From contig NZ_JAFRGN010000033.1 of the NCBI RefSeq assembly GCF_017433805.1, forward strand, positions 1 to 64,000: 64,000 bases of DNA. Direction: 5' to 3'. The notes below the pieces were generated by a model. That model did no database searches. It had not been told where the DNA came from and saw only the letters and a list, made by a program, of their open reading frames with translations. The position numbers were made by a program, and so were the translations under genes. Numbering within the stretch: the stretch's first letter is position 1; every line of letters begins with the position of its first letter. Below are positions 35,081 through 44,596 of the stretch, one piece after another. The DNA is from Butyrivibrio sp. GTDB taxonomy: Bacteria; Bacillota; Clostridia; Lachnospirales; Lachnospiraceae.

Positions 35081-36538
35081 TTATGCGCCGTGCAAGACAT
35101 CTACTATCTGTTCGTAATAATATGCATCATCATAATTGTGGCCATCTCTTGGATCATCCGTCAGGCTATACCTGGATGATTCAGGAATGGCTTTTATTAT
35201 GATCGCGTTTTCTATAAGCTGCTGCAGACTTTTGTACATAAACTCAAGAAGTTCATTAAAAACATCAATATCCTCCGGATTTGGAAGAGAAATTAGTTTA
35301 TTATCTGCAAGTTTCTTTTTAGCTAGATATCTCTCAATAATAAAAATAGGAATTGAAGGCGCAATTCTGCTAAGGCTCTCTTTTAGGCAGAGAACCCCGG
35401 ATTTCCACTGACTTATGTAATCATCTATACTTCCTTCAAATTTTTGAATGAAATCTATTTCTTCTAGTAAATCAATGATAAATAGGTTAGGAGAAGTCTG
35501 CTTACACAGTTCTTCAAATTGCCCCCTGATATTGGAACTAGTCATGCCTCTAAGGGTCATCTGTCTGATGTATCTGCTCTCAAAATCGCACCTTTTGGTC
35601 AGTAATTTACATAAAAGTCCACAGCGCTCACTCCCCCAGCCCATAGCTCTAACGTCATAAACCGTGGTATTAATGGAGAAAAGTCTTTTTATCTCTTCAG
35701 AGTAAGCAATCTCCCAATTGGCTCTATCGCTACCTGTAATGTCATGGTAAGGCTCCAGATTAAAGCCGGCATGATGCTCAAACTGGCTGATAATGGTGCT
35801 TTTATTCTGTTCATAAATACCTATCCGGTTAAATTCCGATATGGTATATTCTGCAATCAAACAGAAGTTACTAAGCAGCTTTTGAAGGTCTTCACGGGTA
35901 TGCATCATTGACTTTGGGTTTTGTCTGTAAAGATATAGTGGCTTGTAGACAAAACTACACCTTTTTGCCTTTGCAAAGAGGAGAGAATAAACAGCAAGAT
36001 CCTCCATTCTTATGGATTCCGGGTAATGAAAATCGTTTTCTATCCAGAATGATCTTTTGACCAAATATTTCCATGCGGAAGGAGAGCCAAAGCGTTCATA
36101 GAAGCTATGGTCAAAATCTTTAAGTAGCTCAAGGACATTATATGAAGTTAAGGTGGTCATATCCTCTGAGGCATTGTAATATTCACATTCTGCGATGTCG
36201 GAGTCGTTTTCAAGGGCAGAACTTACTAAATCTTCAATAAATGAAGGCATCAGCTTATCGTCTGAGTCGCAGAAGGCAAGGTAATCGCCGTGAGAGTGGG
36301 CAATTCCCTTGTTTCTTGCATAAGCCAGAGAGTTCTTGTCCTGGTCAACAATTCGGATTCTGGAATCTTTTTTAACCCAGCCTTCACATATTTCAGTGCT
36401 AATATCCGTAGATGCCCCAGGAAGCAGGATGATCTCTAAGTTATTATAGGTCTGCCTCGTTATAGATTCTATGCACTCATCAAGATATTTGGCTACGTTA
36501 TACACGGGAACAATAACGGAAACAAGGGGCTTATCCAT
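35081..36538 (-). CDS. Family 2 glycosyltransferase with a long C-terminal extension
   Basis: A 485-residue protein. Residues about 1-200 are a GT2 domain: LVSVIVPVYNVAKYLDECI, GASTDISTEICE, and AFCDSDDKLMPSFIEDL with the acidic donor-binding triad. About 280 residues follow that I do not recognise, ending in repeated Tyr/Asp residues. The start at 36538 is chosen because AAAGG lies upstream; an in-frame ATG at 36553 has no clear site. It converges on the three-part protein at 32839 and is alone on its strand here. Confidence 0.7.
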   Translation of the reverse strand: MDKPLVSVIVPVYNVAKYLDECIESITRQTYNNLEIILLPGASTDISTEICEGWVKKDSRIRIVDQDKNSLAYARNKGIAHSHGDYLAFCDSDDKLMPSFIEDLVSSALENDSDIAECEYYNASEDMTTLTSYNVLELLKDFDHSFYERFGSPSAWKYLVKRSFWIENDFHYPESIRMEDLAVYSLLFAKAKRCSFVYKPLYLYRQNPKSMMHTREDLQKLLSNFCLIAEYTISEFNRIGIYEQNKSTIISQFEHHAGFNLEPYHDITGSDRANWEIAYSEEIKRLFSINTTVYDVRAMGWGSERCGLLCKLLTKRCDFESRYIRQMTLRGMTSSNIRGQFEELCKQTSPNLFIIDLLEEIDFIQKFEGSIDDYISQWKSGVLCLKESLSRIAPSIPIFIIERYLAKKKLADNKLISLPNPEDIDVFNELLEFMYKSLQQLIENAIIIKAIPESSRYSLTDDPRDGHNYDDAYYYEQIVDVLHGA

Positions 36539-36583
36539 GGAAATACCTTTCATAAGAATTCAATACGATAATCGCTATTATGA

Positions 36584-36589
36584 TATAAT
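36584..36589 (+). promoter_or_regulatory. Candidate -10 element upstream of 36634
   Basis: TATAAT (36584-36589) lies in the context CGCTATTATGATATAATA, similar to the sites at 26886 and 43459, 45 bases before ATG 36634. Confidence 0.4.
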
Positions 36590-36633
36590 AATAACATAAT
36601 TATATTAACAGTTTTTGAGAAAAAGAGGTTTCT

Positions 36634-37722
36634 ATGGCAGAAGTTTCTTTCTGGGCGCAGGTCAAAAATGCTGATAAAACTCAGCAGATTGTAGAAAAGT
36701 TAAATTTAATAATGGAAACTTTCTATAACAGAGAGGATTATGAAGTAATTGTAATTGATTACACATCGGACGCGACCGAAAGTCTTGCCGGATTAGAACA
36801 AAAATACCCTGAAAATGTAATGTTAATTAATTGCGATGGCTCTGAGACAGAAGCTGCAACTGACATCATGCTTGATTACGCAAAGGGAAATCTTTTTCTG
36901 GAAATAAGTGCAGAGATATCTTTTGACAGCAACATGTTCGACAGGGCCTTGTATGATGCCAATATCTGTGACGATGACACCTTCAAATTTTTAAGGAACA
37001 AATATACATACATTTATCTTGGTGCTGAAGATGAGAGCTTTAGATATCAGAAAGACTTTGAGAAAAAATGCCTAAGTGATTACAGGGATAATGCTGGGAG
37101 TATTGATCTTCATTATTTTTATCAGGATATTTATGTTGCATCAAAGGTCAATGCAATGGGATTAAAGCACATATATGATATTGGGTCCAGAGTTGACGGA
37201 TATATTTCCCATTTGCTGAGTATGGGTATAGAAGTGACCATGATAGATATAAGGCCTCTTAACTACCAGGTAGAGGGACTAAGCTTTATTCAGGGAAATG
37301 CAACGGAGCTTACGGATATAGCAGAATCTTCAATAGATAATTTGTCCTGCCTTCATGCCCTTGAACACTTTGGCCTTGGAAGATATGGGGATCCAATGGA
37401 TTATAACGGATGGAAAAAGGCACTGTCTCATTACAAAAGAGTAATTAAGCCGAGGGGGAATCTGGTACTAAGCGTTCCTGTGGGGAAGACACAGAGAGCG
37501 TGCTTTAATGCTCATCGAATATTCAGACCTATGACTATAGTCAGAGAATTGGCACCGGAGATGAGACTCTTGGAATACACCAATATCCATAATGCAAAGA
37601 GAACAACTTTTGACTTTGGTAATAATTCCAATGCAGAGAAAATAGAAGAAGTTCTGGAGTGTTACTCTAATAGCAGTCTTGGAGAGTATGATTGTGGCAT
37701 TTTTCACTTTGTGAGGACTTAA
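36634..37722 (+). CDS. Degenerate GT2-like N-domain fused to a DUF268 methyltransferase-like domain
   Basis: A 362-residue protein. Residues 1-120 look like a GT2 domain (VIVIDYTSDATESL, then LINCDGSETEAATDIMLDYAKGN) but lack a clear DxD. Residues about 170-330 match DUF268: YDIGSRVDGYISHLLSMG, TMIDIRPL, LSCLHALEHFGLGRYGDP, and GNLVLSVPVG. DUF268 has a Rossmann, methyltransferase-like layout. A role in methylating a glycan is inferred. GAGG precedes ATG 36634. The next gene starts 2 bases after the stop, so they are probably translated together. Confidence 0.65.
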   Translation: MAEVSFWAQVKNADKTQQIVEKLNLIMETFYNREDYEVIVIDYTSDATESLAGLEQKYPENVMLINCDGSETEAATDIMLDYAKGNLFLEISAEISFDSNMFDRALYDANICDDDTFKFLRNKYTYIYLGAEDESFRYQKDFEKKCLSDYRDNAGSIDLHYFYQDIYVASKVNAMGLKHIYDIGSRVDGYISHLLSMGIEVTMIDIRPLNYQVEGLSFIQGNATELTDIAESSIDNLSCLHALEHFGLGRYGDPMDYNGWKKALSHYKRVIKPRGNLVLSVPVGKTQRACFNAHRIFRPMTIVRELAPEMRLLEYTNIHNAKRTTFDFGNNSNAEKIEEVLECYSNSSLGEYDCGIFHFVRT

Positions 37723-37723
37723 T

Positions 37724-38527
37724 ATGAACTATGTAGAGATAAAAGGTGGACTGGGGAATCAGCTGTTTCAGTACGCTTTTAGCAAGTTCCTTGAAAAGAA
37801 GACAGGTAGGTCTTCTGTTCTCCAGAAAGATTTTTTTACATATGTAAAGAATGTTGAAGAGGCTACCAAGAGAGAGCTTAGACTTGATAAGTTTGATTTA
37901 AACTACGTTTCTGTGGAGGGACAGATCACTTGCTCAGGGATAATACGCGAGGATGCATATAAAGAGACATCTGATTTTATTGATGATTATTTTTATAGTG
38001 GCTACTGGCAAAATAAAAGCTTTTTTATAGAAAATGCTGAAGAAATAAGAAATGAACTGGATATAAAAGTAAAATATAAAACAGAAGAATTGAGGAATCT
38101 GGCAAAAGAAATATCAGAGTGTAATTCTGTAGCAGTTCATTTAAGAAGAGGGGATTATTTAAGCGAAAGTAACAAGAAGATTTTTAATACGCTATCACTG
38201 GAATACTATAAAAAGGCTTATGAAAAGATAAGCGAAATACAGGGAGAAAAGCTAGTGATATATTTTTTTACAGATGATAAGGAGTATGCAGAGTCTGTGA
38301 AAGATGGGCTATTTGGTAATGATGTAAGGCTAATGCCTGACAGAAAAGACTATGAGGACTTATATCTTATGACATTTGCTAGGCATCATATAATAGCGAA
38401 CTCAAGTTTTAGCTGGTGGGGAGCAGCTGCATCGAAAGGTAGTGCTGGATGCACAGTAGCTCCGCGAGAATGGTTTGTTGATAGACCTTCGCCAAATCTG
38501 TACCTAGATGACTGGATGGTAATCTGA
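37724..38527 (+). CDS. GT11 fucosyltransferase (alpha-1,2 type)
   Basis: A 267-residue enzyme with the GT11 signatures: GGLGNQLFQYAFSKFLEKK near the start, AVHLRRGDYL near residue 138 (GDP-fucose site), DRKDYEDLYLMTFARHHIIANSSFSWWGAAAS toward the end. It transfers fucose from GDP-fucose to a galactose-like acceptor, so the glycan likely carries L-fucose or a close sugar. No GDP-fucose synthesis genes are in the window. It lies in the 36634-42394 run, all in one direction. Confidence 0.88.
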   Translation: MNYVEIKGGLGNQLFQYAFSKFLEKKTGRSSVLQKDFFTYVKNVEEATKRELRLDKFDLNYVSVEGQITCSGIIREDAYKETSDFIDDYFYSGYWQNKSFFIENAEEIRNELDIKVKYKTEELRNLAKEISECNSVAVHLRRGDYLSESNKKIFNTLSLEYYKKAYEKISEIQGEKLVIYFFTDDKEYAESVKDGLFGNDVRLMPDRKDYEDLYLMTFARHHIIANSSFSWWGAAASKGSAGCTVAPREWFVDRPSPNLYLDDWMVI

Positions 38528-38547
38528 TTGATTACAGAGGAATATAC

Positions 38548-40332
38548 ATGAAGATTAGTGTGGTAATTCCGTTTGTGGAGAAAAGTTCAAAGATTGATAG
38601 GTCGATAGAGTATATTGAAAAGCAAGATCAGTCTACAGTTGAATGCGAGATCATTATTGTAAATGCATGTGCAGATGAAAAGGTAAATGAAAAGCTTTCC
38701 AGCATAGAAGCTTCTGAACCTGAAAAGGTGGCTATCGTCAATGTTGATAATCGCCTGACTAAATCTGAGATTCTTAACTTGGGGATGGAATACTGTAAAG
38801 GAGATTATATTCTTTTTGTAAGGCCTGGGGATGCTATTAATCCAAGACTCTTTGGCGTGGCAGCAGATGTTATTGAATGCTTTCAGCCGGAGCTTGTTTC
38901 CTTCGATATGACCTATGCTCATGACAAGTTTGATATGTTTGACGATGACCCTTTTTTGGTGGATGGTTTTACCTTTGTAGAGCCAGACGATAAAACAGGA
39001 AGAATTTCTTATTTGATAAATTCTGGTATAAGTGAGTGTTACCTTTGCCATCTCTACAGTAGAAGTCTTATCGAAGAGGTGGGCGTAAGATTTTCTAATG
39101 ATGTTCAGGAAGAAAACCTGGTATTTGCATATCCCCTGATGCTGTTGGCTGAAGGCATCGCTTATACATCCGATAATGGATATTGTTTTTTTGAAAGCAG
39201 AGAGTATGGGGACGTTTCGTCAAGAATAACTGAAAGGATGAATCAGCAGGCAAGCCTTTTTGAAATGCTAACTGGAACTCCTGAGCTTTACAATGAGTAC
39301 AGAGATGAAATTGATGCTCATTTTATTAAGGAGTATTATCTCCGAAATCTTAAGATGGCAAGAGCTGCCAGACCGGATGATAAGCTTAAACTTTCTGTAT
39401 TTGAAGTGCTACAATATGTGACTTTGAGCATTGTTCCAAAGTGGATTGAAAATGATTATATCTTTTCTCTTAACAGGGATGACAGAAATCTTATGTTGTT
39501 ATTGGGGAGGCATTTTAATTCAGAGCAGGAACTTGATACAGAATTAAGAAAGGATATGCTCATAACAGTTATAACTGCCACTTACAACAGATGCGATAAA
39601 ATCAGAGAATCTATCGAATGTATTCTGAAACAGAGTTGGCAATACTTTGAATACTTTGTGGTTGACGATTGTTCACAGGATGAAACTGAAGATGTAGTGA
39701 GAGGGTACACTGATGACAGAATTAAGTATATTAGGAATTCTGAAAATCATGGTGTCAGTTATTCTAGAAACATTGGAATAAAGAATTCTGCAGGAAACTA
39801 TATTGTGTGTCAGGATGATGATGATTTTTGCAGACTAGATAAGTTGGAAAAAGAACTAGAGTGTATATTGAATCTTCCAAATGAATATGGAATGGTATAC
39901 TGCGAGTCTATAAATCATACGAGGAGGATTGCAGGAATTACCAATCAGGAGGCGATAATTCTTCCTTCCAGAGAAATGAGTGTTGCACGAAAATCTGGAT
40001 ATATTTTCCCAGCTCTTTTGCATAAAAACTATATAACAGCTACGGCAGGATTACTAAAAAAGCAGTGTGTCGAAGACGTTGGCATGTATGACGAGAGCCT
40101 ATTTGGTTACGAGGACTGGGACTTGTGTCTTAGAATAACAAGAAAATATGAGGTGGGATTCCTGAGAAAGCCACTTTATGACTACTATCAAAGGCCGGGG
40201 AGCCTTATTTCCAACAGGGAAGGCGAGCATAGGCAGAGAATTTTGCAGGCTCTTTATGATATCGATAATAAGTATGTTGAGGATAGGAAAAAGTATGGTA
40301 TAGAAACCTCTTTTAAAATCGTAAGTGAATGA
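38548..40332 (+). CDS. Two-domain family 2 glycosyltransferase
   Basis: A 594-residue protein with two GT2-like domains. The N-terminal one (ISVVIPFVEKSSKIDRSI, then LFVRPGDAI instead of a DxD) is degenerate. The second, about residue 330 on, is standard: MLITVITATYNRCDKIRESIECI, VDDCSQDETEDVV, and IVCQDDDDFCRLDKLEKEL near residue 425, with YEDWDLCLRI later. A dead domain attached to a live one suggests a scaffold role for the first. GAGG precedes ATG 38548. Confidence 0.75.
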   Translation: MKISVVIPFVEKSSKIDRSIEYIEKQDQSTVECEIIIVNACADEKVNEKLSSIEASEPEKVAIVNVDNRLTKSEILNLGMEYCKGDYILFVRPGDAINPRLFGVAADVIECFQPELVSFDMTYAHDKFDMFDDDPFLVDGFTFVEPDDKTGRISYLINSGISECYLCHLYSRSLIEEVGVRFSNDVQEENLVFAYPLMLLAEGIAYTSDNGYCFFESREYGDVSSRITERMNQQASLFEMLTGTPELYNEYRDEIDAHFIKEYYLRNLKMARAARPDDKLKLSVFEVLQYVTLSIVPKWIENDYIFSLNRDDRNLMLLLGRHFNSEQELDTELRKDMLITVITATYNRCDKIRESIECILKQSWQYFEYFVVDDCSQDETEDVVRGYTDDRIKYIRNSENHGVSYSRNIGIKNSAGNYIVCQDDDDFCRLDKLEKELECILNLPNEYGMVYCESINHTRRIAGITNQEAIILPSREMSVARKSGYIFPALLHKNYITATAGLLKKQCVEDVGMYDESLFGYEDWDLCLRITRKYEVGFLRKPLYDYYQRPGSLISNREGEHRQRILQALYDIDNKYVEDRKKYGIETSFKIVSE

Positions 40333-40363
40333 TGTTGGAAGTGGCGCTAGAGAGGTGTTTTTA

Positions 40364-41374
40364 ATGAAAAAGGTGAGTATAATTGTTGGCGCTTATAACG
40401 CCCATGATACTGTGGCAAGATGTCTTACCAATTTGGTACACCAGACCCTTGAGGATATTGAAATTATTGTGGTTAATGATGCGTCAAAGGATGATACCTG
40501 GGAAATTATGCAAAGGTGCAAGGAACAGTTTCCTGAAAAGGTGATCATCATTAATAATCTTGAAAATCTTGGTAGTGGTGGAGTAAGAAATCTTGGGCTG
40601 GAAGCTGCTACAGGAATGTATATAGGTTTTTGTGATAGTGACGATTATTGTGCATCGAATATGTTTGAACTTCTATATGACAAAGCCATTGAAAAGGATG
40701 CTGACATTGTTGATTGTGGCTTTTTTGCTGAAGCTGCAAACAAACCTTCAATTTCAACTCCGGATGTGGCCGAAGGGATACTTGATGACGAGAAACGCAA
40801 ATTGCTTATTCTAAATGGTGGGTATTTATGGAGCAAACTATTTAAGAGGGAACTGTTTTTGGATCCGCCTATTAAAATGCGAAAGCACGTAAGAGCATTG
40901 TCTGATAATGATATTCTTAAATATATGTATCTTCACGCCAAGGATATTTGGACTGTAAAAGAGGTCTTATATTATTACAGTGATGCCCCAGGGTCAGATA
41001 CCAAGGTAATGGATTTGGATAAATACTATGAGAGCATATATGGTGTAATGGAAGCGACCTATGAATTATGTCATAATTTGCCTACTTATGCTGCTGCAAA
41101 AGAGGTTATTGAATATGCACAGATTGTTTGGTATTCATATGGGATTAATCGCTGTATCTATGATCAGATTGTTAAATATGGCGCAAATGAGCAGAGTATA
41201 CCAAAGTATTTCGATAACTTATCTGTGGAAATAGAAAAAAAGCTAATGGATTTGGCACAGTTAAAGAAGCGAATTATTACTATTGATTATGATGATAATT
41301 CTGAGATTGGAAATCGTATATCTGACCTGGATATTAAAATTATGATGGAATGTGACAGGAGATTTGGACAGTAA
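40364..41374 (+). CDS. Family 2 glycosyltransferase
   Basis: A 336-residue GT2 protein starting MKKVSIIVGAYNAHDTVARCLTNLV, with NDASKDDTWEIM and CDSDDYCASNM as donor motifs. It is a close paralogue of the protein at 44597, with the same C-terminal blocks (SDTKVMDLDKYYESIYGVME; INRCIYDQIVKYGA). GAGG lies upstream of ATG 40364. The next gene starts right after the stop (41375), so they are coupled. Confidence 0.82.
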   Translation: MKKVSIIVGAYNAHDTVARCLTNLVHQTLEDIEIIVVNDASKDDTWEIMQRCKEQFPEKVIIINNLENLGSGGVRNLGLEAATGMYIGFCDSDDYCASNMFELLYDKAIEKDADIVDCGFFAEAANKPSISTPDVAEGILDDEKRKLLILNGGYLWSKLFKRELFLDPPIKMRKHVRALSDNDILKYMYLHAKDIWTVKEVLYYYSDAPGSDTKVMDLDKYYESIYGVMEATYELCHNLPTYAAAKEVIEYAQIVWYSYGINRCIYDQIVKYGANEQSIPKYFDNLSVEIEKKLMDLAQLKKRIITIDYDDNSEIGNRISDLDIKIMMECDRRFGQ

Positions 41375-42394
41375 ATGTCGGATTTAGTGATTACAAAGGA
41401 AATGACTAAAAATGAGGATATTGTGCTTTCCTACGGAGGCTTTCCTTTTTTATATGTGGGAAGAGGCTCATACTCCAGCGATATGGGAGTGCGTTCTCAG
41501 GCGGTAATGACATCAGGAACCAACGAGGTTCATCTAATATACATTGGAAGATATGTATCAATTGGTGACAATATCCAGATGCTCTGTAATTTGAACCATG
41601 ACTATAGATCAGTATATCAAGGTGTAATAGATGATTATGCTGATGATACAGAGGAAAAGGATTACAGAAAGAAAGTAGGACAGACACATGGTTTCCTATT
41701 AGAAAAAGGAATGATTGTAATTGGAAACGATGTTTGGATTGGAAATAATGTAACTATTATTTCAGACGTAAGAATTGGCAACGGTGCAGTTATCGGTGCA
41801 GGCAGTGTTATTACCAAGGATGTTCCACCGTATACTATTTGGGCTGGGAATCCTGCCAGACAGATTGGTACAAGATTTGATGTAGAAACAATTAGGAAAT
41901 TTCAAGATATTTCCTGGTGGGAGTTTAGTAAAGAAAAGCTTTTGGCTATTAAAGATGATATGCAGGGGGATCCATATGATTTTGTGAGAAAGTATTGGAA
42001 AAGTGATATGGGAAAAAGCAAAGAGCAAAATCGTGTTGTTAAATATCTGGCTTTTGTGGATATTGCAACGGATTATTCGACCTTCGGGAGAATTGTGGAA
42101 GAGTTTCTTAGACAGTTTTCAGGAGGCGGTGGGAAGCTAACTATTTGCTACGATGAAACTTCCGAGGATGAGAAGGAACTTGCTGATTCATTACGAGATA
42201 CTCTTGGTAGCGTATTTGCCAAGCAAATAGTAGATATTCGGGGGCTAAAGGAAGGTGATGACGAGGCAATAATAGCGTTGTCGGATCACTTTATTTTGGG
42301 AAGGGATATTAAAAATATCTTGAGAATAAGCTATGCATTCAAACATGGAACGACAATAATATCCGGAGTTAATGAACCTATGATTTGGAGTTGA
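41375..42394 (+). CDS. Left-handed beta-helix acyltransferase with an extra C-domain
   Basis: A 339-residue protein. Residues about 115-160 are hexapeptide repeats of the acetyltransferase kind: [46 protein letters not shown], with HDYRS near residue 72. It would add an acyl group to an amino or hydroxyl sugar. Residues about 215-339 (starting [14 protein letters not shown]) form a separate alpha-beta part that I do not recognise. ATG 41375 directly abuts the previous stop. Confidence 0.72.
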   Translation: MSDLVITKEMTKNEDIVLSYGGFPFLYVGRGSYSSDMGVRSQAVMTSGTNEVHLIYIGRYVSIGDNIQMLCNLNHDYRSVYQGVIDDYADDTEEKDYRKKVGQTHGFLLEKGMIVIGNDVWIGNNVTIISDVRIGNGAVIGAGSVITKDVPPYTIWAGNPARQIGTRFDVETIRKFQDISWWEFSKEKLLAIKDDMQGDPYDFVRKYWKSDMGKSKEQNRVVKYLAFVDIATDYSTFGRIVEEFLRQFSGGGGKLTICYDETSEDEKELADSLRDTLGSVFAKQIVDIRGLKEGDDEAIIALSDHFILGRDIKNILRISYAFKHGTTIISGVNEPMIWS

Positions 42395-42423
42395 CGCATT
42401 ACGATATGAAGAGCTATAGCAGC

Positions 42424-43377
42424 CTATAATTGTAATAAGTGTTGAATGAAGCTCATAACATCTTCATCGAATTTTGCTTTTTCTCCAGCGATCATCTTCC
42501 TGTAGTTTTCAAATTTAGTCTGGTGCTGTGCAAAGTTATCACAGATATCATGAAGTAGAGCATCTATTTTATCTAGATTCTCTACGGGATTATCAAATTT
42601 ATACTTCTCAGGAATGGGGACGTCGCCTTCAAAGGCTGCGGCCCCTTTTTTATTGGTTATAACGCAGCAACCGTCGGCAGCAGCTTCCCTTGGAATGCGG
42701 TCTTTGCCTGGATGATTTCCAAAATCAACATAGACTTTTCCAGCCTCCATCATAAGCACCATGTGGGGAACATCAAGACCAGTGAGGGGAACCCATTTAA
42801 GCCAGTTGGCTTTTTCGACAAGTGGTTTGATTTGATCATAGCCTTTGGCAGGATTGTACAACCCAATGTTTTCACGGAATTTGGCAGGGTAGATGAATTT
42901 ACCATGCTCCTGATTTATATAATCGGACAGATATAGACCATTTGCACCGGGGATTTTCTTTTCTACATAGTCTTTAGCGTAATAGGACTGATACAAGTGG
43001 AGGCATACGTTATCCTTAATGAAAGGCATATTGGATTCTTTAGTAGAAACTACGTAATTGTCAACGCTCATCCACCACAAAACCTTTTTGGCTTGTGGAT
43101 AATAAGGCATGCTGAGAGTAAGCCCTTCAGGAAAGATGATGACACTATCAGGACTATCAAGTTCATCGGCGTTTGCTACATGATCTGTTTCATAGATTTC
43201 ATAGGCAGCAGGCGCTGGTACATCGATTCCAAGAGCTTTTTCAAAAGGTGCATTTATATCTACATAGCACATCAGACAGGGTACGTCAGTTAGCCTGTTT
43301 ATAGCATTACATAATTGATGAGAAAGCTCAGGACCCCCACTGGTATGATTTTGTGGTGCAAGAACATAAATGGTCAT
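42424..43377 (-). CDS. Putative GT-B-type glycosyltransferase
   Basis: A 317-residue protein with GT-B character: MTIYVLAPQNHTSGGPELSHQ at the start, with a glycine loop typical of N-domains, and a C-domain with MMEAGKVYVDFGNHPGKDRIPREAAADGCCVITNKKGAAAF, which is the usual donor-binding pattern (small-residue loop, then Glu, then Cys/Val strand). Family not assigned. GAGGAT lies 10 bases before the start at 43377. It is the only minus-strand gene of this stretch, divergent from the GT-D gene. Confidence 0.6.
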   Translation of the reverse strand: MTIYVLAPQNHTSGGPELSHQLCNAINRLTDVPCLMCYVDINAPFEKALGIDVPAPAAYEIYETDHVANADELDSPDSVIIFPEGLTLSMPYYPQAKKVLWWMSVDNYVVSTKESNMPFIKDNVCLHLYQSYYAKDYVEKKIPGANGLYLSDYINQEHGKFIYPAKFRENIGLYNPAKGYDQIKPLVEKANWLKWVPLTGLDVPHMVLMMEAGKVYVDFGNHPGKDRIPREAAADGCCVITNKKGAAAFEGDVPIPEKYKFDNPVENLDKIDALLHDICDNFAQHQTKFENYRKMIAGEKAKFDEDVMSFIQHLLQL

Positions 43378-43458
43378 GCTTTTTTATCCTCAAAATGGGT
43401 GTTTAAAGTGCTGATACAAATGTGTTGTTAACTATATTATAACAAAAATATCACGCAT

Positions 43459-43471
43459 TATGGTGTATAAT
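43459..43471 (+). promoter_or_regulatory. Candidate promoter core shared with 26886
   Basis: TATGGTGTATAAT (43459-43471), identical to 26886-26898, lies 68 bases before ATG 43539 in the region divergent from the gene at 42424. Confidence 0.5.
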
Positions 43472-43538
43472 AATGACAGGACTGCTAGATGGTTTGCCGC
43501 ACATGAAACAGCGACTATTCAGGGGAATGAGGCTAATA

Positions 43539-44582
43539 ATGGATAATAATCTGGAAGAGCGTATTGAACAACTGGAAAAAGAGAATGAGCTTCTTAGAAA
43601 CTGGCAGCAAAGTACCAATCAGCTCATATCCAAAATGATTGATGCATTAAACGAGCAGATTAAGAAGCAAGATTATTATGAAGAAAAAAGCCTTATGCTT
43701 CAATACGATATGGCAGTGTGCAAAGGACGAATTTCCAGTCTGCCATATGATCTAACTGATCCAGAGCTTAAACTTGCTGTTTGCAGGCCCAAGGTTCTTT
43801 CAACAAATGATACTATTGAGTGTCTTGTCAGTGAACATAAATCGATGGCCAGATTTGGAGATGGCGAATTTGGAATTATTTCTGGTGTTCAGAGATGGCG
43901 TTTTCAAGATGCTAATCGCTCTCTTGGAAAAAGACTAAGAGAAGTTCTGGAATCTGGCAACGGTGATTTTCTGGTGGCAATCAATCCCGATTTTTATAGA
44001 AATAATATAGGCCGTAGCGATGAAGATGTGATGGGAATAATGGCTTATATGACAGATGAAGTTAGAAAGCAGCATGCAGAACTTATAGATGAAGATAGAA
44101 TCTATGCTGATGCGCTTTGCTTTAGAAATGCCAAAACAATGGAAGATTTTCAGAATATCAAGAGACTATGGGATGGAAGGAAATGCCTGTTTATTGAAGG
44201 TGAAAATACTGGTCTCGGGGTAGGAAATGATCTTTTTTCTAACTGTAAAGAGATACATCGCCTGATATGTCCGTCTGAAAATGCTTATGATAGATATGAC
44301 GAAATATTTGAAAAGGCAAAAGAGTTTGATAAAGATGCACTTGTTCTGATTGCTTTAGGACCGACAGCAACTGTGCTAAGCTTCGATCTGTTTAGAGAAG
44401 GATTCCAGGCTGTTGATGTTGGAATGTTGGATATGCAGTATGAAGCAGTGACAAGGAATGTGAATATAACGGATGTGCAGATAGAAGAAAAGTATTGCCC
44501 AACTGACATTATTTATGGGGATAGAACTATAAGCCCCATAGATGATGCAGATTATTTGAAACAGATTTGGAAACGAATTTAA
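43539..44582 (+). CDS. GT-D fold glycosyltransferase (DUF1792 type)
   Basis: A 347-residue protein. A coiled N-terminus (LEERIEQLEKENELL) is followed near residue 105 by SMARFGDGEFGIISG, the hallmark of DUF1792 enzymes whose Asp-x-Glu binds metal, and later by FIEGENTGLGVGNDLF and LIALGPTATVLSFDL. In the Streptococcus Fap1 adhesin pathway this family adds a glucose to a growing glycan on protein serines. ATG 43539 has GAGG upstream; longer in-frame starts lack one. It begins the 43539-48752 run. Confidence 0.78.
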   Translation: MDNNLEERIEQLEKENELLRNWQQSTNQLISKMIDALNEQIKKQDYYEEKSLMLQYDMAVCKGRISSLPYDLTDPELKLAVCRPKVLSTNDTIECLVSEHKSMARFGDGEFGIISGVQRWRFQDANRSLGKRLREVLESGNGDFLVAINPDFYRNNIGRSDEDVMGIMAYMTDEVRKQHAELIDEDRIYADALCFRNAKTMEDFQNIKRLWDGRKCLFIEGENTGLGVGNDLFSNCKEIHRLICPSENAYDRYDEIFEKAKEFDKDALVLIALGPTATVLSFDLFREGFQAVDVGMLDMQYEAVTRNVNITDVQIEEKYCPTDIIYGDRTISPIDDADYLKQIWKRI

Positions 44583-44596
44583 GGAGATCTGCTCTA

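Noticed and set aside
34883-35179. A second reading frame restoring the truncated methyltransferase
   Set aside because: The frame gives low-complexity hydrophobic sequence without methyltransferase motifs, so a simple frameshift does not rescue the domain.
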